Assembly (NCBI GenBank): GCA_005503215.1
Contig: SCNS01000005.1
Coordinates: forward strand, 1 to 64,000
DNA length: 64,000 bases
DNA from: Sphingomonadaceae bacterium 3R27C6
Lineage (GTDB): Bacteria; Pseudomonadota; Alphaproteobacteria; Sphingomonadales; Sphingomonadaceae
Reading direction: 5' to 3'
The translations under genes were made by a program, and so were the position numbers. Below the pieces are notes generated by a model. That model saw only the letters and a program-made list of their open reading frames with translations. It had not been told where the DNA came from and did not search any database. Below are positions 8,378-17,942 of this stretch, in pieces. Numbering within the stretch: position 1 is the stretch's first letter; every line of letters begins with the position of its first letter.

Positions 8378-8718
8378 GTTTTTCCGATCCGATCGCCCTT
8401 TATCATGCGGTGCAGCGGAGCTGGTCGGCCGAGACGATTCCGGGTCCGTTCGACCCCGCGAACCCCTGTCTCAACCAGTGCGCGGTGACCGCTCTCGCCG
8501 TCCATCATCATTTCGGCGGCGATATTGTGAAGACCGCGACGAAGGGCGGCACGCATTTCTACAACCGGATCGACGGGCGCTACTGGGATCTCGCGGCCGA
8601 CCAGTTCGACGAGCCCATTCCCTACGACAACCAGCCGACCTCGACCGACGAGGCGCATGAACATGCCACCCCGGCGCAGCTTGACGTGCTGCTACGCAAT
8701 ATCGACGCCAACCGCTGA
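8362..8718 (+). CDS. YunG-like conserved protein
   Basis: This 118-residue protein overlaps the 3' end of the hydrolase gene in another frame. Recognisable elements are [42 protein letters not shown] and a C-terminal tail. They resemble the YunG-type family known from Bacillus, as far as I can judge from memory. The spaced Cys (QCAVTA), His (THFYNR) and Asp (WDLA) are suggestive of a papain-like arrangement, but no activity is established. No signal peptide is seen, so it should be cytoplasmic. Its position between two valine-pathway genes makes co-expression near certain. Confidence 0.75.
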   Translation: MDATVSFSDPIALYHAVQRSWSAETIPGPFDPANPCLNQCAVTALAVHHHFGGDIVKTATKGGTHFYNRIDGRYWDLAADQFDEPIPYDNQPTSTDEAHEHATPAQLDVLLRNIDANR

Positions 8719-8732
8719 TACAGGACAAGACC

Positions 8733-9515
8733 ATGAGCTATGAAACCCTCCTCGTCGAAACGCGCGGGGCTGTCACGCTGGTGACGCTCAACCGCCCGCA
8801 GGCGCTGAATGCGCTCAACTCGGGTGTGCTCGACGACCTGATCGCGGCCTTCGCGGCGTTCGAAGCCGATCCCGGCCAGCGCTGCGCCGTCCTCACCGGG
8901 TCGGGCGACAAGGCCTTCGCCGCGGGCGCCGACATCAAGGAAATGGCCGACAAGCCCGCGTCCGATTTCTACCTCGAAGATTTCTTCTCGAAATGGACGA
9001 GCGACTTCGTGAAGAAGGTCCGCAAACCCTGGATCGCCGCGGTCAACGGCTTCGCATTGGGCGGCGGCTGCGAACTCGCGATGATGGCCGACTTCATCGT
9101 CGCATCGGACAAGGCGAAATTCGGCCAGCCCGAAATCAAGCTCGGCGTCGCGCCGGGCATGGGCGGGTCGCAGCGGCTGACGCGCGCGATCGGCAAGGCG
9201 AAGGCGATGGAAATGTGCCTCACCGGCCGGATGATGGACGCCGCCGAGGCCGAACGGTCGGGCCTCGTCGCGCGTGTCGTCGAACATGCGACCCTCGTCG
9301 ACGAAGCGGTGAAGACCGCGACGACGATCGCCAGCATGCCGCCGATGGCCGCGATGGTGAACAAGGACATGGTCAACGCCGCGTTCGAAACGACGCTCGA
9401 TCAGGGGCTGATCTACGAACGCCGCCTGTTCCAGATCCTCGCCGCGACCGAGGACAAGGCCGAAGGCATGGCCGCCTTCATCGAGAAGCGCGAAGGCGTG
9501 TGGAAGGGGCGCTGA
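8733..9515 (+). CDS. Enoyl-CoA hydratase, probable methacrylyl-CoA hydratase
   Basis: This 260-residue crotonase has both catalytic glutamates in the expected motifs: Glu114 in [15 protein letters not shown] and Glu134 in [15 protein letters not shown]. The oxyanion-hole region [10 protein letters not shown] is at about 62-71. In this operon it would hydrate methacrylyl-CoA to 3-hydroxyisobutyryl-CoA, although enzymes of this type are also general short-chain enoyl-CoA hydratases. It lies 14 bases after the YunG-like gene and one base before mmsB. Confidence 0.92.
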   Translation: MSYETLLVETRGAVTLVTLNRPQALNALNSGVLDDLIAAFAAFEADPGQRCAVLTGSGDKAFAAGADIKEMADKPASDFYLEDFFSKWTSDFVKKVRKPWIAAVNGFALGGGCELAMMADFIVASDKAKFGQPEIKLGVAPGMGGSQRLTRAIGKAKAMEMCLTGRMMDAAEAERSGLVARVVEHATLVDEAVKTATTIASMPPMAAMVNKDMVNAAFETTLDQGLIYERRLFQILAATEDKAEGMAAFIEKREGVWKGR

Positions 9516-9516
9516 C

Positions 9517-10392
9517 ATGAAAATCGCATTCATCGGGCTCGGCAATATGGGCGGCGGCATGGCCGCGAATCTGGCGAAGGCGGGGCACGACGTCCGCGCC
9601 TTCGACCTCAGCGAAGAAGCGCTGGCGCGCGCAGTTGAGGCGGGATGCACCCGCGCCGCATCGGCGGCCGAAGCCGTCACCGGCGCCGAAGCCGTCGTCA
9701 CCATGCTCCCCGCAGGCAAGCACGTCGCCTCGGTCTACGAAGCCGACGTCTTTCCGAACGCTGCGCCCGGCACCTTGCTCCTCGACTGTTCGACGATCGA
9801 CGTCGCGACCGCGCGCTCGAACATCGAAGCCGCGACCGCCAACGGCCTCGTCGCGGTCGACGCGCCGGTGTCGGGTGGCATCGCAGCCGCCAATGCCGGC
9901 ACGCTGACCTTCATGGTCGGCGGCACCGGCGAGGGTTTCGCGCGCGCCGAACCGATCCTTGCCAAAATGGGCAAGGCGGTGATCCACGCCGGCGATGCGG
10001 GCGCGGGGCAGGCGGCGAAGATTTGCAACAACATGCTGCTCGGCGCCTCGATGGTCGCGACGTGCGAGACGCTCGCGCTCGCGCAGAAATTGGGGCTCGA
10101 TCCGCAGAAATTCTTCGACATCGCGAGTGTGTCGTCGGGGCAATGCTGGTCGCTCACCAGCTATGCGCCGCTCCCCGGGGTCGGGCCGGCGACGCCTGCC
10201 GACAATGATTACAAGGGCGGGTTCGCAGCGGCGCTAATGCTCAAGGATTTGCGCCTCGCGATGGAGGCGGCGGCGAGCGTCGACGCCGACGTCCCGATGG
10301 GACTGAAGGCGCGCGAACTGTATGAAGCCTTTGTCGAGGCCGACACGGACGGCCGTGACTTCTCGGCGATCATCAAGACGTTGCAAGGTTAA
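9517..10392 (+). CDS. mmsB: 3-hydroxyisobutyrate dehydrogenase
   Basis: This 291-residue beta-hydroxyacid dehydrogenase has the Rossmann motif FIGLGNMGGGMAANLAKAGH (about residues 5-24), the substrate-binding DAPVSGGIAAANAGTLTFM (from about 115) and the catalytic Lys168 in GAGQAAKICNNMLL. It oxidises 3-hydroxyisobutyrate to methylmalonate semialdehyde with NAD+, feeding MmsA at the start of the same operon. It is the last gene of the operon. A palindromic repeat follows at 10407. Confidence 0.95.
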   Translation: MKIAFIGLGNMGGGMAANLAKAGHDVRAFDLSEEALARAVEAGCTRAASAAEAVTGAEAVVTMLPAGKHVASVYEADVFPNAAPGTLLLDCSTIDVATARSNIEAATANGLVAVDAPVSGGIAAANAGTLTFMVGGTGEGFARAEPILAKMGKAVIHAGDAGAGQAAKICNNMLLGASMVATCETLALAQKLGLDPQKFFDIASVSSGQCWSLTSYAPLPGVGPATPADNDYKGGFAAALMLKDLRLAMEAAASVDADVPMGLKARELYEAFVEADTDGRDFSAIIKTLQG

Positions 10393-10406
10393 CGTCCCCT
10401 CCAATT

Positions 10407-10488
10407 CCGTTCGTGTCGAGCGAAGTCGAGACATCCATCGAGATAGCGCCATACCGAGGGGCATCTCGACTTCGCTCGATGCGAACGG
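10407..10488. repeat. 82-bp dispersed inverted repeat, copy 1
   Basis: The outer arms CCGTTCGTGTCGAGCGAAG and its imperfect complement ending GCGAACGG flank an internal CATCGAGATAGCGCCATACC segment. A homologous 82-bp copy is at 54189-54270 and a shorter 55-bp version at 60124-60178. This copy sits between convergent genes (mmsB and a small minus-strand gene), a position typical of REP-like elements that can also act as transcription stops. Confidence 0.8.
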
Positions 10489-10497
10489 GGATCGGGG

Positions 10498-10734
10498 TCA
10501 GTAAAAGTCCGCGGTCTCGCCGCCGTCGCGGCGTTCGGTGCGGTGTACCTGCGTCGGCGCCTTGCGTTCGCCGGTGCGAACTTCGATCCGGTCCCCCACG
10601 CGCCGCACCTCGGCGGGCGCCAATATCCGCGCGCGCGCCACGCCGATCGCGGTGACCTGCGGCGGCGCCACCGGGGCGGCCACCGGCACGCTGCCGGTCA
10701 GCAGGAGGACGGCGAGGGCGGACATGGCGTTCAT
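10498..10734 (-). CDS. Small secreted hypothetical protein
   Basis: This 78-residue protein has the N-terminal signal sequence MNAMSALAVLLLTGSVPVAA, so it is probably periplasmic. The mature part contains IGVARARILAPAEVRRVGD and a charged, His/Arg-rich tail ending ETADFY. An ATG three codons later is an alternative start. I do not recognise a named family, though small exported proteins with a VRARIL-type segment are common in sphingomonads. It stands alone between the mmsB repeat and the fadB terminator. Confidence 0.55.
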   Translation of the reverse strand: MNAMSALAVLLLTGSVPVAAPVAPPQVTAIGVARARILAPAEVRRVGDRIEVRTGERKAPTQVHRTERRDGGETADFY

Positions 10735-10816
10735 GCTCTGCCGTAACGGCAGGTCTTGCCAGCGCTTTAACCCTGAATCGCAAGTTTCCGGTCGCACCTG
10801 CGGCGCCCGCGGGGCA

Positions 10817-10855
10817 AAAGAAAGGCCGCCTGCCCCGCGCTGGGACAGACGGCCT
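10817..10855 (-). terminator. Rho-independent terminator of the fadB-like gene
   Basis: Read on the minus strand, a 10-bp stem with one mismatch (AGGCCGTCTG ... CAGGCGGCCT) is followed by TTTCTTTT. It starts 22 bases after the fadB-like stop codon. Confidence 0.85.
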
Positions 10856-10877
10856 GATCTTCGTAAGCGGAAAGGGC

Positions 10878-12911
10878 TTAGAAGCCCGCCTTCGCCTCCG
10901 CCTTTTCCTTGAGCAAAGGCGCGACCGCGAAACCATGTTTCTCGAGCGCCGCGACGATCTTGTCGGTACCTTCCAGCCCCGCCCAGAACATCGGGCCGCC
11001 GCGATAGACCGGCCAGCCATAGCCATAGATCCACACGACATCGATGTCCGACGCGCGCTGCGCCTTGCCTTCGGCGAGGATCAGCGCGCCCTCGTTGACC
11101 ATCGGATACAGCGTGCGCTCGATGATTTCCTGATCGCTGATCTCGCGCTTCGCCTTGTTCGACCGCTGGCGGAAATCCTCGATGATTTCGGCGACTTCGG
11201 CGCTGGGCGACGGATTGCGCTTTTCGTCGTAATCGTAAAAGCCCTTGCCCGTCTTCTGCCCCCAGCGGCCGACCGCGGCGAGCGCGTCGCGGATGCTTTC
11301 GATGCGCGTCGGGTCGCGGTGCCAGCCGATGTCGACACCCGCAAGGTCGCTCATCTGGAACGGACCCATCGGCATGCCGAATTCGACATGGACCTTGTCG
11401 ATCTGGTGCGGCGTCGCGCCCTCCATCAGCAGGTTCATCGCCTCGACCTGCCGCGGCTTCAGCATGCGGTTGCCGATAAAGCCATCGCACACGCCCGCGA
11501 CGACCGCGACCTTGCCGATTTTCTTGCCGATCGCCATGGCAGTGGCCAGCGCGTCGGGCGCGGTCTTTTCGCCGCGCACGACCTCGAGCAGCTTCATCAC
11601 ATTGGCGGGCGAGAAGAAGTGCATGCCGAGCACGTCGCCGGGGCGGCTCGTCGCGGTCGCGATCTCGTCGACGTCGAGATAGCTGGTGTTCGACGCGAGG
11701 ATCGCGCCGGGCTTGGCGATCTTGTCGAGCTTGCCGAAAATGTCCTTCTTGACGTCCATATTCTCATAGACCGCCTCGATGATCAGGTCGCAGTCGGCGA
11801 GGTCGTCGAGGTTGAGCGTCGGGGTCAATATACCCATCATCGCCTCGACCTGTTCGGGCTTGAAGCGCCCCTTGGCGGCCGACGCGTCGTAATTCTTGCG
11901 GATCACGCCGGTGCCGCGGTCGAGTGCTTCCTGCTGCATCTCGACGATCGTGACCGGGATGCCTTTCTGGAGGAAGTTCATCGAAATGCCGCCGCCCATC
12001 GTGCCGGCGCCGATCACGCCGACCTTCTTGATGTCGCGGAGCTGGGTGTCCTTGGGCAGGCCGTCGATCTTCGCCGCCTGACGTTCGGCGAAGAAGATGT
12101 GGCGCTGCGCCGCCGACTGGCTGCCGAACATCAGCTTCATGAACTGTTCGCGCTCGAAGGCGAGGCCTTCCTCGAAAGGCAGGCGCGTCGCCGCCTCGAC
12201 GCACGCGAGGTTGGCGTAAGGCGCCTCGAAGCCGCGCCAGCGCTTGGCGTTGGCGGTCTTGAGCTGCTCGATCACCGCGACGTCGCCGAAAACCGGGCGT
12301 TCGCGCGTCGGGCGCGGGCCGTCGGCGATCTTCGCGCGCGCAAAGGCGATCGCGTCGGCGGCAAGGCTGTCCTCACCCGCCAGCTCGTCGACGAGGCCGA
12401 GCTCCTTGGCTTTCGCGGCGGGCAGCGGATCGCCGGTCGAGGTCATCGTCGCCGCGGCTTCGACGCCGACGACGCGCGGCAGGCGCTGCGTGCCGCCCGC
12501 GCCGGGCAGCAGGCCGAGCTTGACTTCGGGCACGCCGAGCTTCGCCGAGGGCACCGCGATGCGGTAGTGACAGACGAGCGCGGTTTCGAGACCGCCGCCG
12601 AGCGCGGTGCCGTGGATCGCGGCGACCACCGGCTTCGATGCCGCTTCGATGCTGTTGAGCACCGCGTTGAAATCGGGACCGCGCGGCGGCTTGCCGAATT
12701 CGCTGATGTCGGCGCCCGCGATAAAGGTCGCGCCGGCACAGCGCAGCACGATCGCCTTGACGCTGTCGTCGCCGAGTGCGGCGGCGAAATGATCTTCGAG
12801 CCCCTGACGGACGTGCCAGCTCAGCGCGTTGACGGGCGGGTTGCTCACGATGATGACGGCGACTTCGCCATCCTTTTCCAGCGTGACGCTGACGGGGGTT
12901 TCTTCGGACAT
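10878..12911 (-). CDS. fadB: FadB-like multifunctional enoyl-CoA hydratase / 3-hydroxyacyl-CoA dehydrogenase
   Basis: This 677-residue beta-oxidation enzyme has the start MSEETPVSV preceded by GGGAG. The N-terminal crotonase domain (about 1-190) has [12 protein letters not shown] with Glu109 and [15 protein letters not shown] with Glu129. The NAD-binding 3-hydroxyacyl-CoA dehydrogenase domain starts with [12 protein letters not shown] at about 298. The C-terminal dehydrogenase domains follow ([24 protein letters not shown]). It lacks the long N-terminal extension of E. coli FadB (about 730 residues). It hydrates 2-enoyl-CoA and oxidises 3-hydroxyacyl-CoA. It is the promoter-distal gene of the minus arm and probably serves the island's acyl-CoA substrates as well as general fatty acids. 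Confidence 0.93.
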   Translation of the reverse strand: MSEETPVSVTLEKDGEVAVIIVSNPPVNALSWHVRQGLEDHFAAALGDDSVKAIVLRCAGATFIAGADISEFGKPPRGPDFNAVLNSIEAASKPVVAAIHGTALGGGLETALVCHYRIAVPSAKLGVPEVKLGLLPGAGGTQRLPRVVGVEAAATMTSTGDPLPAAKAKELGLVDELAGEDSLAADAIAFARAKIADGPRPTRERPVFGDVAVIEQLKTANAKRWRGFEAPYANLACVEAATRLPFEEGLAFEREQFMKLMFGSQSAAQRHIFFAERQAAKIDGLPKDTQLRDIKKVGVIGAGTMGGGISMNFLQKGIPVTIVEMQQEALDRGTGVIRKNYDASAAKGRFKPEQVEAMMGILTPTLNLDDLADCDLIIEAVYENMDVKKDIFGKLDKIAKPGAILASNTSYLDVDEIATATSRPGDVLGMHFFSPANVMKLLEVVRGEKTAPDALATAMAIGKKIGKVAVVAGVCDGFIGNRMLKPRQVEAMNLLMEGATPHQIDKVHVEFGMPMGPFQMSDLAGVDIGWHRDPTRIESIRDALAAVGRWGQKTGKGFYDYDEKRNPSPSAEVAEIIEDFRQRSNKAKREISDQEIIERTLYPMVNEGALILAEGKAQRASDIDVVWIYGYGWPVYRGGPMFWAGLEGTDKIVAALEKHGFAVAPLLKEKAEAKAGF

Positions 12912-12934
12912 GGGAGACTCCCTCAATCTGGAAC

Positions 12935-12955
12935 CCGTTCGCGCGCGGCGAACGG
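12935..12955. repeat. Perfect inverted repeat between the esterase and fadB genes
   Basis: CCGTTCGC-N5-GCGAACGG has perfect 8-bp arms, in the 61-bp gap downstream of the esterase stop and upstream of fadB. There is no U-tract. It could be a weak terminator, an mRNA-stabilising hairpin or an operator. Confidence 0.5.
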
Positions 12956-12972
12956 AAAGGGGTGTTGCATCT

Positions 12973-14175
12973 TCAATCGTCGATCGCGGCGTGGACAAAG
13001 GTCTTGACCTCGCGCCGCACGGGATAGGTGGAGGAGGGCATGAGCTGGGTCATAAAGACCATGCAAATCTCTTCGACCGGATCGACGAAGAAACCCGTCG
13101 AAAACATGCCGCCCCAGTAAAAATCGCCGACCGAGCCGGGAATACCCGCGCGCGCGGGGTCGAGCGTGACCGCGAAGCCGAGACCGAAGCCGATTCCGGC
13201 ATTTTCGTCCTCGGAAAAGATGCCGACGCTGTGCTGCGTCAGGTCGCCGCCGCCGGGTAGGTGGTTCGACGTCATCAACTCCAATGTCTTGCGGCTGATG
13301 ATCCGTACATCGCCGAGCTTGCCGCCCCCGAGCAGCATCAGGCAGAAACGGTGATAATCGTGCAGCGTCGAGGCGAGCCCGCCGCCGCCCGAATGAAAGC
13401 TGCGGTCTTTCGCCCACCGACTCTTCGCGCCGCCGTCGAAATCCTGCTTCTTGTCCTTGGGGTGGAAGGCATAGGCATCGGCCAGCCGGTGCTGCTGGTC
13501 GGCGGGCACCTTGAAGCCGGTGTCGACCATGCCGAGCGGGCCAAAGATGCGCTCCTGCAGAACCTGCGCAAAGGGTTTGCCCTCGATGCGCTCGATCACC
13601 GCGCCGAGCACGTCGGTCGCCATCGAATAATTCCAGTGCGCGCCGGGATCGAACTGCAGCGGGATTTTCGCGAGATCGGCGATGAAGCTGTCCATCGTAT
13701 AATCGGCGTCGAAATCGTCGATCTTTGCCTTGCGATACGCGCCGTCGACCGGGGTGCGCTCCTGAAAGCCGTACGTCAGCCCCGCGGTGTGGCGCAGCAA
13801 GTCGACCATGCGGATAGGCGATGCGGGCGGCCGCGTTAGGAAGGGGACATTGCCGCCGCCCGCGACGAACACGCCGGTGTCCTTGAACTCGGGACAAAAT
13901 TTGACGAGCGGGTCCGACAGCGCGGCCTTGCCCTCCTCGACCAGCATCATGAAGGCGATGCTGGTGATCGGCTTGGTCATGCTCGCGATGCGGAAGATCG
14001 CATCCTCCTTCAGTGCCTCACCCGGCCGCGCTTCGCCGATGCACGAGCGATGCGCGATCTCGCCGCGCCGCGAGACGAGCGTCGCGGCGTGCGGCAGCCG
14101 GCCGGTGTCGACATATTTGGCGGCGAGAAAGGCGGGAATGCGGCCCAGCCGCGCGGTGTCGAATCCATGTGTCAT
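12973..14175 (-). CDS. Serine hydrolase of the class C beta-lactamase / family VIII esterase type
   Basis: This 400-residue protein has the nucleophile motif Ser65-Met-Thr-Lys68 ([13 protein letters not shown]), a Tyr183 motif in [12 protein letters not shown], and a late [13 protein letters not shown] segment where penicillin-binding enzymes carry the KTG-like box. No signal peptide is visible, so it is probably cytoplasmic. That argues for an EstB-type carboxylesterase rather than a periplasmic beta-lactamase. In this operon it may open an ester or lactone to release the acid that is then activated and oxidised. Substrate unknown. Confidence 0.85.
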   Translation of the reverse strand: MTHGFDTARLGRIPAFLAAKYVDTGRLPHAATLVSRRGEIAHRSCIGEARPGEALKEDAIFRIASMTKPITSIAFMMLVEEGKAALSDPLVKFCPEFKDTGVFVAGGGNVPFLTRPPASPIRMVDLLRHTAGLTYGFQERTPVDGAYRKAKIDDFDADYTMDSFIADLAKIPLQFDPGAHWNYSMATDVLGAVIERIEGKPFAQVLQERIFGPLGMVDTGFKVPADQQHRLADAYAFHPKDKKQDFDGGAKSRWAKDRSFHSGGGGLASTLHDYHRFCLMLLGGGKLGDVRIISRKTLELMTSNHLPGGGDLTQHSVGIFSEDENAGIGFGLGFAVTLDPARAGIPGSVGDFYWGGMFSTGFFVDPVEEICMVFMTQLMPSSTYPVRREVKTFVHAAIDD

Positions 14176-14188
14176 GCTGATCGATCTA

Positions 14189-14995
14189 TCAGTGCGAGGT
14201 CTGGCCGAGCAACTGGCGCGTCACCGGATGCGAACTGGTGAGCCCGCCGTCGACCGCGATCGCCTGTCCATTGACATAGCTCGCCTGATCGCTCGCGAGG
14301 AACAGCGCGACATTCGCGAGTTCCTCGGGCTGCGCGGCACGGCGAAGCGGATTGAGTTGCCCCAGCTTGTGCGTGACTTCCTTCGCCTTGGCATAGTCGA
14401 AGGTCGGCTTGGTCATCCCGGTTTCGGTGAGGCCCGGGCACACCGCGTTGACGCGCACGCCGCTCGTCGAGAGCTGCTGCGCCGCGACCTTGGCGAGGTT
14501 GATCACCCCCGCCTTCGACGCCGAATAGGCGCCCGGGCCCGCGCCCGAATTCAAACCCGCGACGCTCGCGGTCAGAACGATCGCGCCGCCGCGGCCCTGA
14601 TCGACCATCGCCTTGCCGGCATGTTTCACCATCAGCGCGGGGCCGATCAGATTGACGCGCAAAGTCTCGGCCCATGCTTCGGGGTCGAAATCGAAGATGC
14701 CGCCCATGTCGCCGATGATCCCGGCGTTGGCGAACGCGACATCGAGCGCGCCGTACGTGTCTTTCGCGGTCGCGACGAGCGAGGCGACATCGGCCTCGAC
14801 CCCCGCATCGATTTCGAGCGCGACGACCTCGCCGCCGGCATCCTTTACCAGCTTCGCGGTCTCATGCACCGCTGCCGTCTTGTCGCCGATGACGAGCTTC
14901 GCGCCCTCGGCGGCGAAGCGCAGCGCGCTCGCGCGTCCGATGCCTGAGCCCGCGCCGGTGATAATCGCGATCTTGCCGTCCAATGCGCCCATCAT
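14189..14995 (-). CDS. Short-chain dehydrogenase/reductase (SDR)
   Basis: This classical SDR of about 268 residues starts [20 protein letters not shown]. The catalytic Tyr/Lys are in [15 protein letters not shown] and the C-terminal segment is [14 protein letters not shown]. The ATG overlaps the upstream SDR stop. A second ATG directly follows and could be used instead. The fold implies NAD(P)-dependent alcohol/ketone interconversion; the substrate is likely a hydroxyacyl-CoA or alcohol intermediate of the island. Confidence 0.85.
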   Translation of the reverse strand: MMGALDGKIAIITGAGSGIGRASALRFAAEGAKLVIGDKTAAVHETAKLVKDAGGEVVALEIDAGVEADVASLVATAKDTYGALDVAFANAGIIGDMGGIFDFDPEAWAETLRVNLIGPALMVKHAGKAMVDQGRGGAIVLTASVAGLNSGAGPGAYSASKAGVINLAKVAAQQLSTSGVRVNAVCPGLTETGMTKPTFDYAKAKEVTHKLGQLNPLRRAAQPEELANVALFLASDQASYVNGQAIAVDGGLTSSHPVTRQLLGQTSH

Positions 14996-15768
14996 GCGCC
15001 TCCCGAAATCGTGGCTCCACCATCGCACACGATGGTCTGGCCGGTGGTGAATGCTCCCGCCTTGCTGGCGAGGAAGACCGCGGCGCCCGCGATCTCGTGT
15101 GGTTCGCCGATCCGCTTCAAGGTCGAGGCGGCGGTCGATCGTTTGAGATTTTCCTCATTTTCCCACAGCGCGCGCGCCATGTCGGTGCGCACCAGCCCCG
15201 GCGCGATGCAATTGACGCGCACGCCGCGCGGCCCGAACTCGACCGCAAAATTGCGCGCGACCTGCATGTCGGCGGCTTTCGAGATTCCATAGGCGCCGAT
15301 GATCGGCGATCCCTTGAGCCCGCCGATCGAGCTGATGATGATGATCGACCCTTCGCCGCGTTCGAGCATCTCGGGCGCGACCATCGAGATCAGCCAGTGG
15401 TTCGACAGGATATTATTATCCATGATCTTGCGGAACTGGTCGTCGCTGATCCCGAGCCCGGGGCCATAATAGGGGTTCGACGCGGCGTTACAGACGAGCG
15501 TGGTGATCTTGCCGAAGGCGCGGCGCGTCTCGGCGACCAATATCTCCAGCTCCTCTTTCGACGAGATGTTCGCGCGCACCGCAATCGCGGTGCCATCGCC
15601 GAAGCGCGCGTTGATCTCGGCCGCGGTTTCCTCGCAGGCGTCGGCCTTGCGGCTCGAAATCACCACCTTCGCGCCCTGTTCGGCCATCGCCTCGGCGGTC
15701 GCCTTGCCGATGCCGCGCGACGATCCGGTGATCAGCGCGACCTGGCCCGCCATGTCGAACAGGCTCAT
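14992..15768 (-). CDS. Short-chain dehydrogenase/reductase (SDR)
   Basis: This 258-residue SDR starts [21 protein letters not shown] (upstream in-frame Met rejected because it lies inside the kinase gene). The active site is [16 protein letters not shown] and the end is [14 protein letters not shown]. The start overlaps the kinase stop and its stop overlaps the next SDR start, so all three are translationally coupled. Likely substrates are pathway alcohols or ketones; not resolvable from sequence. Confidence 0.87.
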   Translation of the reverse strand: MSLFDMAGQVALITGSSRGIGKATAEAMAEQGAKVVISSRKADACEETAAEINARFGDGTAIAVRANISSKEELEILVAETRRAFGKITTLVCNAASNPYYGPGLGISDDQFRKIMDNNILSNHWLISMVAPEMLERGEGSIIIISSIGGLKGSPIIGAYGISKAADMQVARNFAVEFGPRGVRVNCIAPGLVRTDMARALWENEENLKRSTAASTLKRIGEPHEIAGAAVFLASKAGAFTTGQTIVCDGGATISGGA

Positions 15769-16832
15769 GCGCCGGCCTTTCGGGCGAATTCCCACGCCTT
15801 TTCGGCGAGCGGGCGGACGCGCTCGGACATGTCCTTGGCGTGCTGTGACGAGGCGGTGCCCTCGATCACGCGTTTCTTGATGCCCTGGATGATCCCCGCG
15901 AGGCGGAAGAAATTATAGGCGAAATACCAGTTCATGTCGGGCACGCCGTCGCGGCCCGTGGCGGCGCAATAGCGTTCGACCATCTCGTCGAGCTCGGGAA
16001 TGCCGAGTGCCTTGCGATCGAGATCCGAAACGCCCGAACGGCCGCCATTCTCGGTGACCCACGCCATCGCGACATAGGTGAAATCGGCGAGCGGATCGCC
16101 CAAGGTCGACAGCTCCCAGTCGAGCACCGCGAGAACCTCGGGCCGATCCTTGGCATAGATCATATTGTCGATGCGGTAATCGCCATGGACGACGCTGGTC
16201 CGCGTCTGCTCGGGCAGGGTCGCGGGCAGCCACGCGATCAGCTGCTCCATCTCGTCCATCGTCTCGGTCTCGGCGAGGCGATATTGCTTGGTCCAGCGGT
16301 CGACCTGCCGGCCGAAATAATTGCCGGGTTTGCCGAAATCGCTGAGGCCCGCCTTCTCGACATCGACCTTGTGCAGCGCGGCGAGCGTGTCGATCATCGC
16401 TTCATAGGTGGCGCGGCGGTTCTCCGGCGTCGACCCCGGCATCGCGCCGTCCCAGATCGTGTGGCCGTCGACCATCCCCATGACATAGAACCAGCTGCCG
16501 ATGACGTCATCGTCGGTGCAGAGGCCGTACTGGCGCGCGACGGGGAAGCCCATCTTATGCAGCCCCGCCTGCACTTTATACTCGCGGTCGACCGCATGCG
16601 CCGAGGGGAGCAGCGGGCCGAAAGGCTTGCGGCGGAGCACATAATTGCCCGACGGCGCCGAAATCTTGTACGTCGGGTTCGACTGGCCGCCCGCGAACTT
16701 GCTCTGCGTCAGCGGGCCGGTGAAGCCTTCGACATTGGCCTCCATCCACGCGGTCAGCTTCGCCTCGTCGAGCACATCGGCGCCCTCGGGCGCTACGGTG
16801 CCGCTGAAGGCTTTTTGCGCGTCGAGCGTCAT
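15765..16832 (-). CDS. APH-fold acyl-CoA kinase-like phosphotransferase (ACAD10/11-type, LvaA-like)
   Basis: This 355-residue protein kinase-like enzyme has a nucleotide loop region FAGGQSNPTYKISAPSGNYV (about 47-66) and LRRKPFGPLLPSAHAVDREY, the catalytic loop VVHGDYRIDNMIY with Asp218 and Asn223, and the metal motif VLDWELSTLGDP with Asp238. These are the hallmarks of the APH-like domain fused to mammalian ACAD10/11 and found as LvaA in Pseudomonas levulinate catabolism. That domain phosphorylates the 4-hydroxyl of acyl-CoAs. An ACAD11-like gene lies two genes upstream on the same strand, which supports this reading. It is not an antibiotic-resistance kinase by context. Confidence 0.85.
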   Translation of the reverse strand: MTLDAQKAFSGTVAPEGADVLDEAKLTAWMEANVEGFTGPLTQSKFAGGQSNPTYKISAPSGNYVLRRKPFGPLLPSAHAVDREYKVQAGLHKMGFPVARQYGLCTDDDVIGSWFYVMGMVDGHTIWDGAMPGSTPENRRATYEAMIDTLAALHKVDVEKAGLSDFGKPGNYFGRQVDRWTKQYRLAETETMDEMEQLIAWLPATLPEQTRTSVVHGDYRIDNMIYAKDRPEVLAVLDWELSTLGDPLADFTYVAMAWVTENGGRSGVSDLDRKALGIPELDEMVERYCAATGRDGVPDMNWYFAYNFFRLAGIIQGIKKRVIEGTASSQHAKDMSERVRPLAEKAWEFARKAGA

Positions 16833-17920
16833 TGGTCGAAAACGATCACCGACCGCGCGGCGTCGCCCTTCTTCATCTTGTCGAAGCCTTCGTTGATCCG
16901 TTCGAGCGGGATCGTCTCGGCGACGATGCTGTCGAGGTCGAGGAGGCCGCGCAGGTAGAAGTCGACGAGGCGCGGAATATCGACCGGGAAGCGGTTGCCG
17001 CCCATGATCGCGCCCTGCAATTTCTTGCCCGAGAGCAGGTCCATCGCGCTCAGCCCGACCTTTTCCGAAAGCGGCATCATGCCGAGGATCGTCGCGGTGC
17101 CGCCGCGGCGCAGCGACGCGACCGCGAGGCTCGCCGAAGCGGGACGCCCGACCGCCTCGATCGCATGGTCGACGCCGCCCTTGGTGAGTTCGATGATCTG
17201 CTTCGCGGCATCGTCGGCGAGCGCATCGACGACGTCGGTCGCGCCGAGCTTCACCGCCAGCGCGCGCTTCTCGGGAACCGGGTCGGCGGCGATGATGCGC
17301 CCCGCGCCCGCGATCTTCGCGGCGTTGATCGTCGCCAGGCCCACCCCGCCGCAACCGACGACCGCGACGGTCTCGCCCGGCGTCACCTTGCACGCGTTAA
17401 AGATCGTCCCCGCACCCGTCGTCACCGCGCAGCCGATCACCGCGGCGCGGTCGAGCGGCATGTCGGGGTCGATCGCGACGCACGCATGTTCGTGGACGAG
17501 CATCGTCTCGGCGAAGGCCGAAAGGTTGAGCATCTGGTTGACGATGCTGCCATCGGGGCGCGTAATGCGCGGCGGCTGTCCGACGGCGCGGCGCGTGTCG
17601 CCGCCCATGCACAGCGACATGCGGCCCGACACGCAGAACTCGCAGTGGCCGCAAAAGGCCGAAAGGCAGGTGACGACCGCGTCGCCGACCTTCACCGTGC
17701 GCACCTCGCTGCCGACCGCCTCGACGATACCCGCGGCTTCGTGGCCGGGGATCGCGGGCAGGGGGTGCGGATAGGCGCCGTCGATAAAATGCAGGTCCGA
17801 ATGGCAGAGCCCGCACGCGGCGGTGCGGATGCGCACCTCGTGCGGGCCGCAGTCGGCAATCTGCACCGTCTCGATCGACAGCGGCTTGCCCGGTTCGATC
17901 AGAATCGCGGCTTTGGTCAC
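16829..17920 (-). CDS. Zinc-dependent alcohol dehydrogenase (MDR family)
   Basis: A 363-residue protein starts at GTG 17920 with GGAGAG seven bases upstream. No ATG fits the conserved N-terminus. The catalytic zinc site is CGLCHSDLH plus PGHEAAG, the structural zinc site is CGHCEFCVSGRMSLC, and the NAD-binding motif is VVGCGGVGLATI. It resembles class III/benzyl-alcohol-type MDR dehydrogenases acting on primary alcohols. It would oxidise an alcohol entering the pathway. The stop overlaps the kinase ATG. Confidence 0.9.
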   Translation of the reverse strand: MTKAAILIEPGKPLSIETVQIADCGPHEVRIRTAACGLCHSDLHFIDGAYPHPLPAIPGHEAAGIVEAVGSEVRTVKVGDAVVTCLSAFCGHCEFCVSGRMSLCMGGDTRRAVGQPPRITRPDGSIVNQMLNLSAFAETMLVHEHACVAIDPDMPLDRAAVIGCAVTTGAGTIFNACKVTPGETVAVVGCGGVGLATINAAKIAGAGRIIAADPVPEKRALAVKLGATDVVDALADDAAKQIIELTKGGVDHAIEAVGRPASASLAVASLRRGGTATILGMMPLSEKVGLSAMDLLSGKKLQGAIMGGNRFPVDIPRLVDFYLRGLLDLDSIVAETIPLERINEGFDKMKKGDAARSVIVFDQ

Positions 17921-17942
17921 AATATCTCTCCGACTGCTGGAT

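Noticed and set aside
10935..13007. A 690-residue plus-strand frame opposite the fadB-like gene
   Set aside because: It is a shadow frame. Catalytic motifs and the terminator belong to the minus-strand gene.
15765..16832. Aminoglycoside phosphotransferase (antibiotic resistance)
   Set aside because: The fold is shared, but the sequence type and the acyl-CoA operon context fit the ACAD10/11-associated kinase group better.
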